DNA from: Winogradskya consettensis
GTDB lineage: Bacteria; Actinomycetota; Actinomycetes; Mycobacteriales; Micromonosporaceae
Direction: 5' to 3'
Length of the DNA: 64,000 nt
NCBI RefSeq assembly: GCF_018332715.1
Contig: NZ_BOQP01000051.1
Span: 1-64,000, forward strand
The notes beneath the pieces are model-generated. The model saw only the letters and a program-made list of their open reading frames with translations, made no database searches and had not been told where the DNA came from. A program made the position numbers and the translations under genes. Numbering within the stretch: the stretch's first letter is position 1; every line of letters starts with the position of its first letter. Below, piece by piece: positions 24,237 to 32,573 of the stretch.

Positions 24237-24253
24237 CTATCGGCACGCTATCG
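24237..24253. promoter_or_regulatory. SARP-type direct repeat upstream of LAL
   Basis: CTATCG occurs at 24237-24242 and again at 24248-24253, separated by exactly 5 bases (11-bp pitch, one helical turn). This is the geometry of known SARP binding sites. On the minus strand the repeats precede a TAGCCT -10-like hexamer by 11 bases. The neighbouring gene encodes a SARP, so direct activation of the LAL gene is plausible. An imperfect inverted repeat (TATCGAGAAT...ATTCGATA) extends from 24249 to 24274. Confidence 0.5.
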
Positions 24254-24274
24254 AGAATTTGGCGGTATTCGATA

Positions 24275-24580
24275 AGCCAGGTACCGGTCGATGCGCGCAG
24301 GACGGCGAACGGCCTGGCCGGGCACGTGCGGGCGGGCTCTACCAACCTCCCGGAAACGCCCCTGACCACGCCTTTCCTGATCGCGTCCGAACAAATCCGC
24401 AGGCCCGGTTCAGTACTTAGATATGTTTCTCAACAGAATTCGGGCACAGTTGCGGGACAAACGGGCATCGGAGCCCACCGCCATTACGTGCCCCGTGTTT
24501 CATCCGGAAGTCGCGAAGACGTCGAATGCAATTCTTGCGTCCAGTTCCCGCCCCGGTCCGGACACCCGGGTCACGGGCGT
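24275..24580. other. Intergenic stretch between SARP stop and LAL promoter
   Basis: About 300 bases of lower GC than the genes around them, including AT-rich segments near 24415-24440 and 24515-24540. I see no credible small gene. GC-rich partial inverted repeats near 24550-24575, just after the SARP stop, may act as a weak terminator, but no perfect stem is present. Confidence 0.4.
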
Positions 24581-26524
24581 TCAGTTCCCGTCGCCCGCAC
24601 CCAGGTGGCAGGGCGGGCAGGTGCGCGCCGTCAGGAGCCAGGCGGCCTCCCTGGATGCGCGATCGGCTGCGGCGGCAAGCTGCTCGGGAGGGATCCGCTC
24701 CTGCCCCTCTGCGCGCGCGCAGGCACCGAACAGGGTATGGAACGCGTACCGCGGATCCCGGTCCGGGCGGGTGACCACGATGTCGATGAGATGGACGTCG
24801 GCGAGGGCATCGAGCAGATCCCCGGCCTCGGCCACGGAGACGTCCAGCAGGGCGGCCCCGATCCGGGCCGAGAACGTGGCGTGGTCCAGCTGCCCCAGCA
24901 GATGGAACAGCCGCCGCGCCGGGGCGCTGAGCCCGTCGGTCGCCGTGCGGACGCTCTCGCGCAGGCTCATCCCACCGTGCGCCAGCTGGGCCGCCGGATC
25001 CTTGTCGGCGGCCAGCCGGTCGGCGAGGCGCCGCAGGTTCCAGTGCGGGCGGCCGGCGATCCGGGCACCCGCGATCCGCAGCGCGAGCGGCAGGTCTCCG
25101 CAGAGCTCGGCCAGGTCGGCGGCGGCGGCGCGTTCCGACCCGACCCGCTGGGCGCCCAGCATCCGGGAGAGCAGCTCGATCGAGGCCGGCCGGTCCAGGG
25201 CCCCGACGGTGATGTGCACGCTTCCGGGCAGGCCCGGCAGCCACCGCCGGCTGGTCACCAGCACCGCGGAGCCACGCGCCCCGGGCAGCAGCGGGCGGAC
25301 CTGCTCCTCGTCGGCGGCGTCGTCGAGGACCACCAGCGTCCGCAGCCCGGCGAGGCGGGCCCGGTACCGCTCGGCACGCTGGTCGAGCCCGCCCGCGACA
25401 CCCGCGCCGGTGTCGCCGAACGCGTGCAGGAAACGGCCGAGGACCGGGTCCGGCGCGACCGGATCGGGCCCGCTGCCGTGCAGGTCGGTGAAGAGCAGGC
25501 CGCCCGGGAACGACTCGGCCAGCGCGTGCGCGGCATGCACCGCCAGCGCCGTCTTCCCCGCTCCGGGCCGGCCGACCACCACGACCACGGGCACCGCCTG
25601 GCGGCCGGTGCCGTCCCCGGCGCCGGTGAGGACCCCGCGGACGGCGGCGAGATGATCGTCGTATCCGGTGAAGTCGGCGATGTCGGTCGGCAGCAGCTGC
25701 GGGCCGACGCCGGCCGGGGCGGGCGGGGCGACCGTGACCACCGGGCGTTGCGCCGGCGCCGCCGGGAGGACGGGCGTACGCAGGGCGGCGTCCGAGACGA
25801 GAATGAGGTGCTGCAGCCGCCGCAGCCACTCGCTGGGCTCCAGGCCGAGATCCTGGACGAGGCTGCGCCGGGCCTGATGGAAGACCTCCAGCGCCTCCGC
25901 GCGCCGGCCGGAACGGTAGAGCGCGAGCATCAGCTGGCCGCGCAGCCGCTCGCGCAGCGGGTGGGCGGCGATCAGCTCGGTGAGCTCGCCGACCAGGTCG
26001 CGGTGCAGGCCGAGACCGAGCTCGATCTCGATGCAGTCCTCGGTCGCGGCGATCCGGCGTTCGTCGACCACCTCGGCCGCGCCCTGCAGCGCCACGCTGC
26101 CCAGGCCCTGGAGCGCGGACCCCCGCCAGAGCGCGAGCGCTGCCCGGTAGTCGCGGGCGGCGGTTCCCGGCCGGTCCGCCTCGGCCTCGGCCCGGGCGCG
26201 CGTGACGAGGCTGTCGTAGCGGGTGAGGTCGAGGTCTGCCTGATCGAGCTGGAGCAGGTAGCCCTGCGACCGCGTCTGGATCGCATCCGGGCGGCCGTGC
26301 GACGCGAACAACCGGCGCAGCGCGGATATGCAGATCTGGGTCTGGGCGCGCCCCGTGGACGGCACGTCGATGCCGTAGATCGCGTCCGTCAGGCGCGCTA
26401 TCGGCACGACGCGGTTCGCCTCCAGCAGCAGGCTGCCGAGAACGATCTGCTGACGGGTCCCTCCGGACGGCACCCGGTCGGAGCCCGCCACAATTTCGAG
26501 CGGGCCCAGAATGCGGAACTCCAC
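24581..26524 (-). CDS. AfsR/SARP-family transcriptional activator with NB-ARC domain
   Basis: A 647-residue pathway activator. Residues 1-95 form the OmpR-like winged-helix DNA-binding domain (FRILGPLEIVAGSDRVPSGG and a downstream ISALRRLF). Residues 100-250 form the bacterial transcriptional activation domain, with SLVTRARAEAEADRPG and QLMLALYRSGRRAEALEVFH. An NB-ARC-like ATPase follows: Walker A VVGRPGAGKTAL near residue 318, LVVLDDAADEEQ, and GDLPLALRIAGARI. No TPR region follows, so it is shorter than AfsR (about 990). It starts at GTG 26524. It probably sits above the LAL in the regulatory cascade. Confidence 0.9.
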   Translation of the reverse strand: MEFRILGPLEIVAGSDRVPSGGTRQQIVLGSLLLEANRVVPIARLTDAIYGIDVPSTGRAQTQICISALRRLFASHGRPDAIQTRSQGYLLQLDQADLDLTRYDSLVTRARAEAEADRPGTAARDYRAALALWRGSALQGLGSVALQGAAEVVDERRIAATEDCIEIELGLGLHRDLVGELTELIAAHPLRERLRGQLMLALYRSGRRAEALEVFHQARRSLVQDLGLEPSEWLRRLQHLILVSDAALRTPVLPAAPAQRPVVTVAPPAPAGVGPQLLPTDIADFTGYDDHLAAVRGVLTGAGDGTGRQAVPVVVVVGRPGAGKTALAVHAAHALAESFPGGLLFTDLHGSGPDPVAPDPVLGRFLHAFGDTGAGVAGGLDQRAERYRARLAGLRTLVVLDDAADEEQVRPLLPGARGSAVLVTSRRWLPGLPGSVHITVGALDRPASIELLSRMLGAQRVGSERAAAADLAELCGDLPLALRIAGARIAGRPHWNLRRLADRLAADKDPAAQLAHGGMSLRESVRTATDGLSAPARRLFHLLGQLDHATFSARIGAALLDVSVAEAGDLLDALADVHLIDIVVTRPDRDPRYAFHTLFGACARAEGQERIPPEQLAAAADRASREAAWLLTARTCPPCHLGAGDGN

Positions 26525-26962
26525 CCCTCGTTCACCTCGCGTTCTCGGGGCGGACCCGCCGCGCCCGCCGGTTCGCCAAGCTCCCGTGAAATGGCTTTAT
26601 TCAAATCGGGTCGTCTCGCGCCCTCGCCGCGATCGGACCATCGCGATCAATTTTCCCTGGATCTATGTCTGAAGATCAAGTATCTGGCTACTTCTACCCT
26701 CAAAAACAGTGAACGCTGCCCCTTTTGGATTCCACTGTGCACATCCACTGAACCGGGTAATCGCCGGAGCACTTTTTGCCCCGAGATGCCGGATGTAAAG
26801 AAGGGCAAGGTGAGCGTTTCTCACGCTTCGCACATATGCACGCCAATGCATGCCTACATTCACCGCCGTCGTCAGCAGAGCCGCCGCCCGCGGAGCCCGG
26901 CAACGACGCCGGGCGCCGGTGCGGCCACGGTGTCACCGGCCGCACCGACGCCCGGTCGCGGA
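26525..26962. other. Low-GC regulatory intergenic region upstream of SARP
   Basis: About 440 bases markedly richer in A+T than the genes (for example 26640-26720), as expected for a promoter region of the SARP gene. Visible elements are CGCGATC at 26643-26649 with a near copy just before it, and two overlapping inverted repeats at 26810-26824: GTGAG-CGTTT-CTCAC and AGCGT-TTCTC-ACGCT. Short open frames here lack codon bias and ribosome sites. The secreted-protein gene ends at 26963. Confidence 0.5.
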
Positions 26963-27316
26963 TCAGACGGGCTTACAGGTGTACGAGATGAAGATGCCCC
27001 AGTTGATCGACAGGGTGGTGCCGGGCAGGCAGTAGCCGTACTCCGGGTCCAGGGCGATCGGCAGCAGGTAGCCCTGCGGCAGGAACGCGTGGCACCACAT
27101 CCCGGTCTGGCTCGGGGCCCCGCCGTAGAGGTTCGTGATGCCGGCGCCACCGGCCTGCACGCACTGCCACAGGTAGACGGTGCCGTCCTCGGCGGTGGCC
27201 GCGGTCTGCACGGATGCGGCCCGCTGAGGCGCGGCCTGGGCGACGGAGCCGGGCAGCACCGACGCGACGGTCAACGCGACCGCGACACCCACGCCGGCGA
27301 GCAGTTTGCGAATCAT
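26963..27316 (-). CDS. Small secreted cysteine-containing protein
   Basis: A 117-residue protein from ATG 27316 with a strong GAGGAGAA ribosome site. A Sec signal peptide (MIRKLLAGVGVAVALTVASV...AQA, cleavage near residue 28) is followed by a short Ala-rich segment and an 80-residue domain with four cysteines (LWQC, MWCHAF, YGYCLP, YTCKPV) and several aromatic residues, consistent with two disulfides. I do not recognise the family. It lies between the SARP and the PPTase inside the biosynthetic cluster, an unusual place for a small extracellular protein. A role in export, self-protection or binding is possible but unsupported. Confidence 0.8.
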   Translation of the reverse strand: MIRKLLAGVGVAVALTVASVLPGSVAQAAPQRAASVQTAATAEDGTVYLWQCVQAGGAGITNLYGGAPSQTGMWCHAFLPQGYLLPIALDPEYGYCLPGTTLSINWGIFISYTCKPV

Positions 27317-27368
27317 CTGTTCTCCTCACTTACCTCCCGCCACGGTCGTGGCGGAGCAGAGAGGCGGG

Positions 27369-28013
27369 TCAGACCACGACGGCGGTGACGATCAGCCCGC
27401 CGCGCGCGGCCCACCTGCCGGAGAAGCCGGAGAGCGTCGTCCCGTTGACCCGCGCCGGCGCGACGAGCTGCCGGGCCTCGAACGTGCCGTCCGGCTCGAT
27501 GCGTACCACCACGTCGGTGAAGTCCAGCGACCGGTGGGTGATCGGATACCAGGCCTTGTAGACCGATTCCTTCGCGGAGAAGAGCAGGCGGTCCCAGGCC
27601 ACGCCGAGGTGCCCCAGCCGGACCCGGTCGGCACGCTCGCGGGCGCACGACACCGCCTCGTACACCCCGACCGGCAGCGGCTCGTTGGGCTCGGCGTCGA
27701 TACCTACCGACAGGACGTCGGCACGCAACGCCAGCGCAGCGGCGCGGAACCCGGGGCAGTGGGTGATGCTGCCGACCACCGGCGGCGGCCAGCCCGGGGC
27801 GCCGCGCTCCTGCGGCACGACCGCCGCGGCGGGCAGCCCCAGCCGGGACAGTGCCTGCCGGACGCACCAGCGGGCAGTGGTGAACTCGGCCTGCCGCTTG
27901 GGCACCGCCCGCTCGATCGCGGCGCGCTCCTGGGGATACAGCTCGATGTCACGGTCGGTGGTCGTCTCCACACACACCACCGAGGACGGGAGCAGCGCCT
28001 GCAGCCCGGTCAT
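27369..28013 (-). CDS. 4'-phosphopantetheinyl transferase (Sfp/EntD type)
   Basis: A 214-residue enzyme that moves phosphopantetheine from CoA to the serine of carrier proteins, making the PKS ACPs active. The Mg-binding motif VGIDAEP (Asp106, Glu108) and the motif FSAKESVYKAW (Glu149, Lys153) are intact, as is GSITHC near residue 81. ATG 28013 overlaps the ligase stop (ATGA), so the two are co-translated. Presence of a dedicated PPTase beside the ligase suggests that it also charges the ACP receiving the ligase-activated starter. Confidence 0.92.
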   Translation of the reverse strand: MTGLQALLPSSVVCVETTTDRDIELYPQERAAIERAVPKRQAEFTTARWCVRQALSRLGLPAAAVVPQERGAPGWPPPVVGSITHCPGFRAAALALRADVLSVGIDAEPNEPLPVGVYEAVSCARERADRVRLGHLGVAWDRLLFSAKESVYKAWYPITHRSLDFTDVVVRIEPDGTFEARQLVAPARVNGTTLSGFSGRWAARGGLIVTAVVV

Positions 28014-29758
28014 GCCGGAATCGGCGCCTCGACCCGCTGCGCGACCGCCGGGCCGAACACGGTCAGCTCACCGTCCAGGTACGCGTCGCGGCAGGCCCGG
28101 CGCTGTACCTTGCCGCTGGTGGTCCGGGGCAGCGTGCCGCGGCGGATCAGCAGGACGTCGGTCACGGGAACACCGTGCCGGTTCTCGACCGCCGTGCGTA
28201 CCAGGTCGCGCAGCACGTCGGCCGGCGTCTCGCGGACCACCCGGCCGTTCACCTCCAGGACGATCACCAGGCCGGCGTCGGGGTCCGTCCCGAACGCCGC
28301 CGCGCACGCCGGGAACAGGCCGGGGGCGGCGAACTCGACGGTGTGCTCGATGTCCTGGGGGAACAGCCGGCGACCCCGGTGGTGGATGACGTCCCGGTGC
28401 CGGCCGACGACGAACAGCTCGCCCTCGTGCAGGAAGCCGAGGTCACCGGTGCGCAGGAAGGTCTGCTCGGGATATCCGTCGCGGACGCGGGCCCGGAACG
28501 TCTCCGCCGACTCGCGCGGGCGGCCGAGGTATCCGGTGGCGACGCAGGGACCGCAGATCCAGATCTCGCCGACCGTCGCGGCGTCGCAGGCCGAGCCGGT
28601 GTCGGGATCCACCACGACGACCTCGGAGCGGCCGTCCGGCCGGCCGCAGCTGATCAGCGGCACCGCCGCGGGGTCGTCGGCGGCCCGGACGTCGACCCGG
28701 CCCAACGACAGTTCGTGGGCGGAGACCCACAGCGTCCGGTGCGGCTCACCGGCGCGGCTGCCGGAGACCTTCAGCGTGTTCTCGGCCAGCCCGTAGGCCG
28801 GGCAGACCGCCGCCGGGTCCAGCCCGTACGGCGCGTACGCCGCGACGAACCGCTCGATCGTGTGCAGCCGCACCGGTTCCGCGGCGATCAGTGCCACCCG
28901 CCACGACGTCAGGTCCAGGTCCGGCGGCGCCGTGGACGCGGCCCGCAGCGCCATCTCGTACGCGTAGTTGGATCCGGCGGAGTGGGTCGCACGTTTGCGG
29001 GCGATCTCGGTCAGCCAGCGGATCGGGCGGCGGCCGAACTCGTCGGACGGGATCAGGTGCGACGGCACCGAGGTCCACAGCGGAAGGATGACGCTGCACA
29101 GCAGACCCATGTCGTGGTAGATCGGCAGCCACGAGACGATGCCGCCGTCCTCGCCGACGCGGAACGACCACCGGTCGTCCATGTCGGCGGCGTTGGCGCA
29201 GAAGTTGCGATGGCTGACCTGGACGCCCTTGGGGGAACCGGTCGAGCCGGAAGTGTACTGCAACATCGCGGTCGAGTCCGGGTCGATCCGCCGGTCCCGG
29301 AAGCCGGCGGCGTCGTCGTCGGGGATCTCGTCGGTGCAGATCCAGTCCAGCCGGGCCAGCTCGCCCAGGTCGCCGAACGTCGCGAGCAGTTCGTCGCGCA
29401 CGACGGTGGTGGTCAGCACCGCGCCGGCACGCGCGTCGCGGGCGATCGCGAGAACCCGGTCCAGGCCGCTGCCGCGGCTCGGCACCTTCACCGGTGCGCC
29501 GGCCACCCCCGCGAGGTGGGTGGCGAGCAGCGTACGCGGGAACTCCAGGCCGGTCGGCTGCAGGATCACCGCGGAGGCGCCGGTCAGGCCCCGGTCGACG
29601 AGCGTCGCGGCCCTGGCCCGGGCCGCGACGTCGAGCTCGCCGGCGGTGAGCACCTCGTCGGCCGGGTCACCCGCCATCGTGCAGACCACCGAGGACGGGT
29701 CCGCGGCGACGCGCTGCGCGAGCACCGCCGGCAGGTCACTGAGCCCGCTCATCGTCAT
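28010..29758 (-). CDS. Fatty acyl-AMP ligase (FAAL)
   Basis: A 582-residue adenylate-forming enzyme that activates a fatty acid as acyl-AMP and passes it to an ACP. The P-loop YTSGSTGSPKGV lies at about 168-179, SWLPIYHDMGL follows, and YGLAENTLKVSG is the FAAL-type A5 region. LRTGDLG and the C-terminal catalytic lysine in LPRTTSGKVQRR are present. FAAL-type ligases, unlike acyl-CoA synthetases, hand the acyl group to a carrier protein. In this cluster it most likely supplies the PKS starter, but the loading ACP is not visible in the window. It is followed by the PPTase with a 4-bp overlap. Confidence 0.9.
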   Translation of the reverse strand: MTMSGLSDLPAVLAQRVAADPSSVVCTMAGDPADEVLTAGELDVAARARAATLVDRGLTGASAVILQPTGLEFPRTLLATHLAGVAGAPVKVPSRGSGLDRVLAIARDARAGAVLTTTVVRDELLATFGDLGELARLDWICTDEIPDDDAAGFRDRRIDPDSTAMLQYTSGSTGSPKGVQVSHRNFCANAADMDDRWSFRVGEDGGIVSWLPIYHDMGLLCSVILPLWTSVPSHLIPSDEFGRRPIRWLTEIARKRATHSAGSNYAYEMALRAASTAPPDLDLTSWRVALIAAEPVRLHTIERFVAAYAPYGLDPAAVCPAYGLAENTLKVSGSRAGEPHRTLWVSAHELSLGRVDVRAADDPAAVPLISCGRPDGRSEVVVVDPDTGSACDAATVGEIWICGPCVATGYLGRPRESAETFRARVRDGYPEQTFLRTGDLGFLHEGELFVVGRHRDVIHHRGRRLFPQDIEHTVEFAAPGLFPACAAAFGTDPDAGLVIVLEVNGRVVRETPADVLRDLVRTAVENRHGVPVTDVLLIRRGTLPRTTSGKVQRRACRDAYLDGELTVFGPAVAQRVEAPIPA

Positions 29759-29836
29759 TCGATCAACCCGTCTCGTCGGCTGCGGACCCCGGCACGAAGG
29801 TCGCGACCCAAAGTCAATGACGGTCGATCTGTGTTG

Positions 29837-29856
29837 CCTACCCCTACCGGACCCCT
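29837..29856. promoter_or_regulatory. TAGGGG box upstream of FAAL
   Basis: CCTACCCCTACCGGACCCCT (reverse: AGGGGTCCGGTAGGGGTAGG) ends at the TEII stop and lies 79-98 bases upstream of the FAAL start. It contains two AGGGG cores spaced 10 bp apart on the ligase coding strand. Confidence 0.45.
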
Positions 29857-30629
29857 CAGCGCGCGGAGGGAACCGGGCGGCCCGAGGTGAGCTGCTCCTT
29901 CATCACGCCGAGCACCCCGGCCTGGTGCTGGGTCAGGAAGAAGTGGCCGCCGGGGAAGGCCCGGAAGTCGAAGTCCGCGGTGGTGTGGGCCTGCCACGAG
30001 CGCGCCTCGTCCAGGCTGACCTTGGGGTCGTCGGAGCCGGTGAAGACGGTGATCGGGCAGGACAGCGGGCCGCCGGAGGAGGCGCGGTAGGTCTCGGCCG
30101 CGGTGTAGTCGGCGCGGACCGCCGGCAGGATGAGCCGGATCATCTCGTCGTCGGCGAGCATGCCGCCGCCGGTGCCGTTGAGCTTGCGCAGCTCGTCGAT
30201 GACGCCCTGGTCGTCCATCAGGTGCACCCGCTCGTCGCGGTGGGTCGACGGCGCGCGGCGGCCCGAGGCGAACAGCCGCCGCGGCACCACCCCGGCCTCG
30301 GTCTCCAGCAACCGGGCCACCTCGAACGCCAGGCTCGCACCCATGCTGTGCCCGAACAGCGCCATCGGCCGGTCGGTGCGCGGCCGCAGCACGGTGAAGA
30401 TCTGCCGCGCCAGCACGTGCAGGTCCTGCACGCTCGGCTCCGACCGGCGGTCCTGGCGCCCCGGGTACTGGATCGCCAGCACGTCCACCGCGGGCGACAT
30501 CGCCTGCGACACGGGGAAGTAGAAGCTTGCCGAGCCGCCGGCGTGGGGCAGGCACACCAGTTGCGTGCTGCCGGCCGCTCCCGGGTGGTAGTTGCGGATC
30601 CACAGGTCCGCGTTCAGATTGCTGGACAT
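29856..30629 (-). CDS. Type II thioesterase
   Basis: A 257-residue external thioesterase that removes wrongly loaded acyl groups from PKS ACPs. The alpha/beta-hydrolase fold shows LVCLPHAGGSASFYF (oxyanion), the nucleophile elbow LFGHSMGAS with Ser95, the Asp in TGSDDPK, and the catalytic His in FPGGHFFL. I prefer ATG 30629, which gives the usual family length; ATG 30641 is possible. It is divergent from the exporter genes and upstream of the ligase on the same strand. Confidence 0.92.
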   Translation of the reverse strand: MSSNLNADLWIRNYHPGAAGSTQLVCLPHAGGSASFYFPVSQAMSPAVDVLAIQYPGRQDRRSEPSVQDLHVLARQIFTVLRPRTDRPMALFGHSMGASLAFEVARLLETEAGVVPRRLFASGRRAPSTHRDERVHLMDDQGVIDELRKLNGTGGGMLADDEMIRLILPAVRADYTAAETYRASSGGPLSCPITVFTGSDDPKVSLDEARSWQAHTTADFDFRAFPGGHFFLTQHQAGVLGVMKEQLTSGRPVPSAR

Positions 30630-30679
30630 GCGGCTCAGCATCACCGAGGTCACCCGCGCCCACAAGACTCCGGGACCGC

Positions 30680-30704
30680 TATAGGGGTGGCCTACGGGTT
30701 CCCG
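30680..30704. promoter_or_regulatory. TAGGGG box in TEII/exporter divergent promoter
   Basis: TATAGGGGTGG (30680-30690) and CTACGGGTTCCCG (30692-30704) lie between the type II thioesterase (start 30629) and the exporter ATPase (start 30772). The same pair in the same order occurs before the carboxylase genes at 19232-19258, which supports a shared regulator. Confidence 0.5.
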
Positions 30705-30771
30705 CTGCCACCGGGCGTCGCCACGATCGACCAGGCCTGTTGCGTGCGCGAACCGACCGGGAGTTGTCGAC

Positions 30772-31725
30772 ATGATTGAGGTACGCGGCCTGCGCAAGAC
30801 CTACAAGCTGCGCATCGGCGGGCAGAAGACCTCCGTCGACGCGGTCAAGGGAGTCACGTTCTCCGTGCCCCAGGGCGGGGTGCTCGGGCTGCTGGGCTCG
30901 AACGGCGCCGGCAAGACCACCACGATGCGCATGCTCACCACGCTCATCCGGCCCGACGGTGGCGAGGCGACGATCGCCGGCGCGGACCTGATCCGCGACC
31001 CCGGACGGGTACGCCGTCAGATCGGCTACGTCGCGCAGGGCGGCAGCACCTGGGACGAGGCCACCGTACGCGAGGAACTGCTCATGCACGCCCGGATGTA
31101 CGGCCTCAGCAAGGCCGAGGCACAGACCCGGGTGGCGCGCACCGTGGACGCGTTCGGGATGACGGCCTACGCCGACCGCCGCTGCCGCACCCTCTCCGGC
31201 GGCCAGCGGCGGCGCGCCGACATCGCCATGGGCCTCATCAACGAGCCGCGGGTGCTCTTCCTCGACGAGCCGACCGCGTCGCTGGACCCGGCCGGTCGCA
31301 TCGAAATCCGCGACCAGGTACGGGCCCTGCGCGAGTTCGGCGTCACGGTCCTGATCACCACCCACTACCTCGAGGAAGCCGACGCGCTCTGCGACCGGAT
31401 CGCCATCGTCGACAAGGGTTCCGTCGTCGCCGACGGCACCCCCGCCGAGCTCAAGAGCGAGGTGGCCGGTGACGTGGTGACGCTGGGCTTCGACGGCGGC
31501 CTCGACGCCGCGGTCAAGGTGCTCGACGGCGCGCCGTACGTCAACGCGCTCCGCACCGGCGAGGACAAGCTCCGGCTGAACGTCTCGTCGGGCTCCCGGA
31601 CCGTACCGGCCATCCTCCGGGACCTGGAGGCGGCGGGCATCACCCCCGCGACCATCGAGGTGCACCGGCCCACGCTCGACGACGTCTTCCGCGCCCGCGC
31701 CGGGCGCCCGTTGCAGGAGTCCTGA
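30772..31725 (+). CDS. ABC exporter ATP-binding protein (DrrA type)
   Basis: A 317-residue ATPase of the daunorubicin-resistance family. Walker A LGSNGAGKTTT (41-51), signature LSGGQRRRADIAMGL, Walker B VLFLDEPTASLDP and the H-loop ITTHYLEEAD are intact, with the DrrA-type C-terminal extension ending in EVHRPTLDDVFRARAGR. It starts at ATG 30772 and precedes a DrrB-like permease. The pair should pump the polyketide product out of the cell, giving export and self-resistance. Confidence 0.93.
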   Translation: MIEVRGLRKTYKLRIGGQKTSVDAVKGVTFSVPQGGVLGLLGSNGAGKTTTMRMLTTLIRPDGGEATIAGADLIRDPGRVRRQIGYVAQGGSTWDEATVREELLMHARMYGLSKAEAQTRVARTVDAFGMTAYADRRCRTLSGGQRRRADIAMGLINEPRVLFLDEPTASLDPAGRIEIRDQVRALREFGVTVLITTHYLEEADALCDRIAIVDKGSVVADGTPAELKSEVAGDVVTLGFDGGLDAAVKVLDGAPYVNALRTGEDKLRLNVSSGSRTVPAILRDLEAAGITPATIEVHRPTLDDVFRARAGRPLQES

Positions 31726-31752
31726 TCACATCAGTTCGGAAAGGCAGTGCCG

Positions 31753-32508
31753 ATGGCTGTTCTCCAGGGGATCTGGCTGGTGCTGCACCGCCAGCTGATC
31801 CAGCTGATCCGCAATCCGGTGTGGATCCTCGTGGGAATCCTCGACCCGGTGCTGTTGCTGCTGCTCTACGCGCCGCTGCTGCGTCAGGCGCTGGGCCTGG
31901 GTAGCAACGGCGAGGCGTACGCCACGTTCGTACCCGGCCTGCTCGTCATGATCGCCGCGCTGGGCGGGCTGTTCCAGGGCTTCGTCATGCTCACCGAGCT
32001 GCGCGCCGGCGTGATCGAGCGGTCCCTGGTGACCCCGATCCCCCGGGTGTCGCTGCTGCTCGGCCGGTGCCTGCGCGACGTCGTCGTGGTGCTCTGGCAG
32101 GCCGTGATCCTCACGTTGCTCGCGCTGCTGTTCGGGCTGCACATCCACGTCGTCGGCACACTCGTGTCGTACGCGGTCGTGGCCCTGGTCGTGCTCGCCA
32201 TCTCGGCGTTCTCGAACGGGCTGGCCCTGTCGGTGCGCAACGACGCGTCCCTCACGCCGATGCTCAACTCCCTCTCCCAGCCGCTCGTGCTGCTGTCCGG
32301 CATCCTGCTGCCGATGGCGCTGGCACCGTTGTGGCTGCGGGACATCTCCCGCTGGAATCCGCTCAGCTGGGCCGTCGACGCGGTGCGGGCGGCCTTCGCC
32401 GGCCGGATCGGCGACGACATCGTGTGGCAGGGGCTGGTCATCATGGGCGCCGCCGCGCTGCTCGGCCTCGTCTACGGCACCCGGCAGATCCCCCGCAGCG
32501 TGCGCTGA
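31753..32508 (+). CDS. ABC exporter permease (DrrB type)
   Basis: A 251-residue ABC-2-type membrane protein with six hydrophobic segments. Typical features are RNPVWILVGILDPVLLLLLY, the LRAGVIERSLVTPIPRVSLL loop of DrrB proteins and NPLSWAVDAVRA near the end. ATG 31753 has GGAAAGG nine bases upstream; an in-frame GTG 31747 is closer than usual to that site. It partners the preceding ATPase. A perfect hairpin at 32527-32561 follows. Confidence 0.92.
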   Translation: MAVLQGIWLVLHRQLIQLIRNPVWILVGILDPVLLLLLYAPLLRQALGLGSNGEAYATFVPGLLVMIAALGGLFQGFVMLTELRAGVIERSLVTPIPRVSLLLGRCLRDVVVVLWQAVILTLLALLFGLHIHVVGTLVSYAVVALVVLAISAFSNGLALSVRNDASLTPMLNSLSQPLVLLSGILLPMALAPLWLRDISRWNPLSWAVDAVRAAFAGRIGDDIVWQGLVIMGAAALLGLVYGTRQIPRSVR

Positions 32509-32526
32509 CGGTCACCACAGCCCGAA

Positions 32527-32561
32527 GAACGCCCAGCCGGACGGGATCCGGCTGGGCGTTC
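32527..32561. terminator. Bidirectional hairpin terminator
   Basis: GAACGCCCAGCCGG (32527-32540) pairs perfectly with CCGGCTGGGCGTTC (32548-32561), a 14-bp stem with a 7-base loop. It separates the convergent exporter operon (stop 32508) and PKS/carboxylase operon (stop 32574), and marks the end of the PKS transcript. Confidence 0.93.
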
Positions 32562-32573
32562 GGCGTACACGGA

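Noticed and set aside
24249-24274. Inverted repeat TATCGAGAAT...ATTCGATA as a separate operator
   Set aside because: The arms match imperfectly and overlap the CTATCG direct repeats, which fit SARP geometry better; kept only as a note.
26663-26863. Possible 66-residue minus-strand gene upstream of SARP
   Set aside because: Lies in low-GC promoter-like DNA, has no third-position GC bias and no ribosome site.
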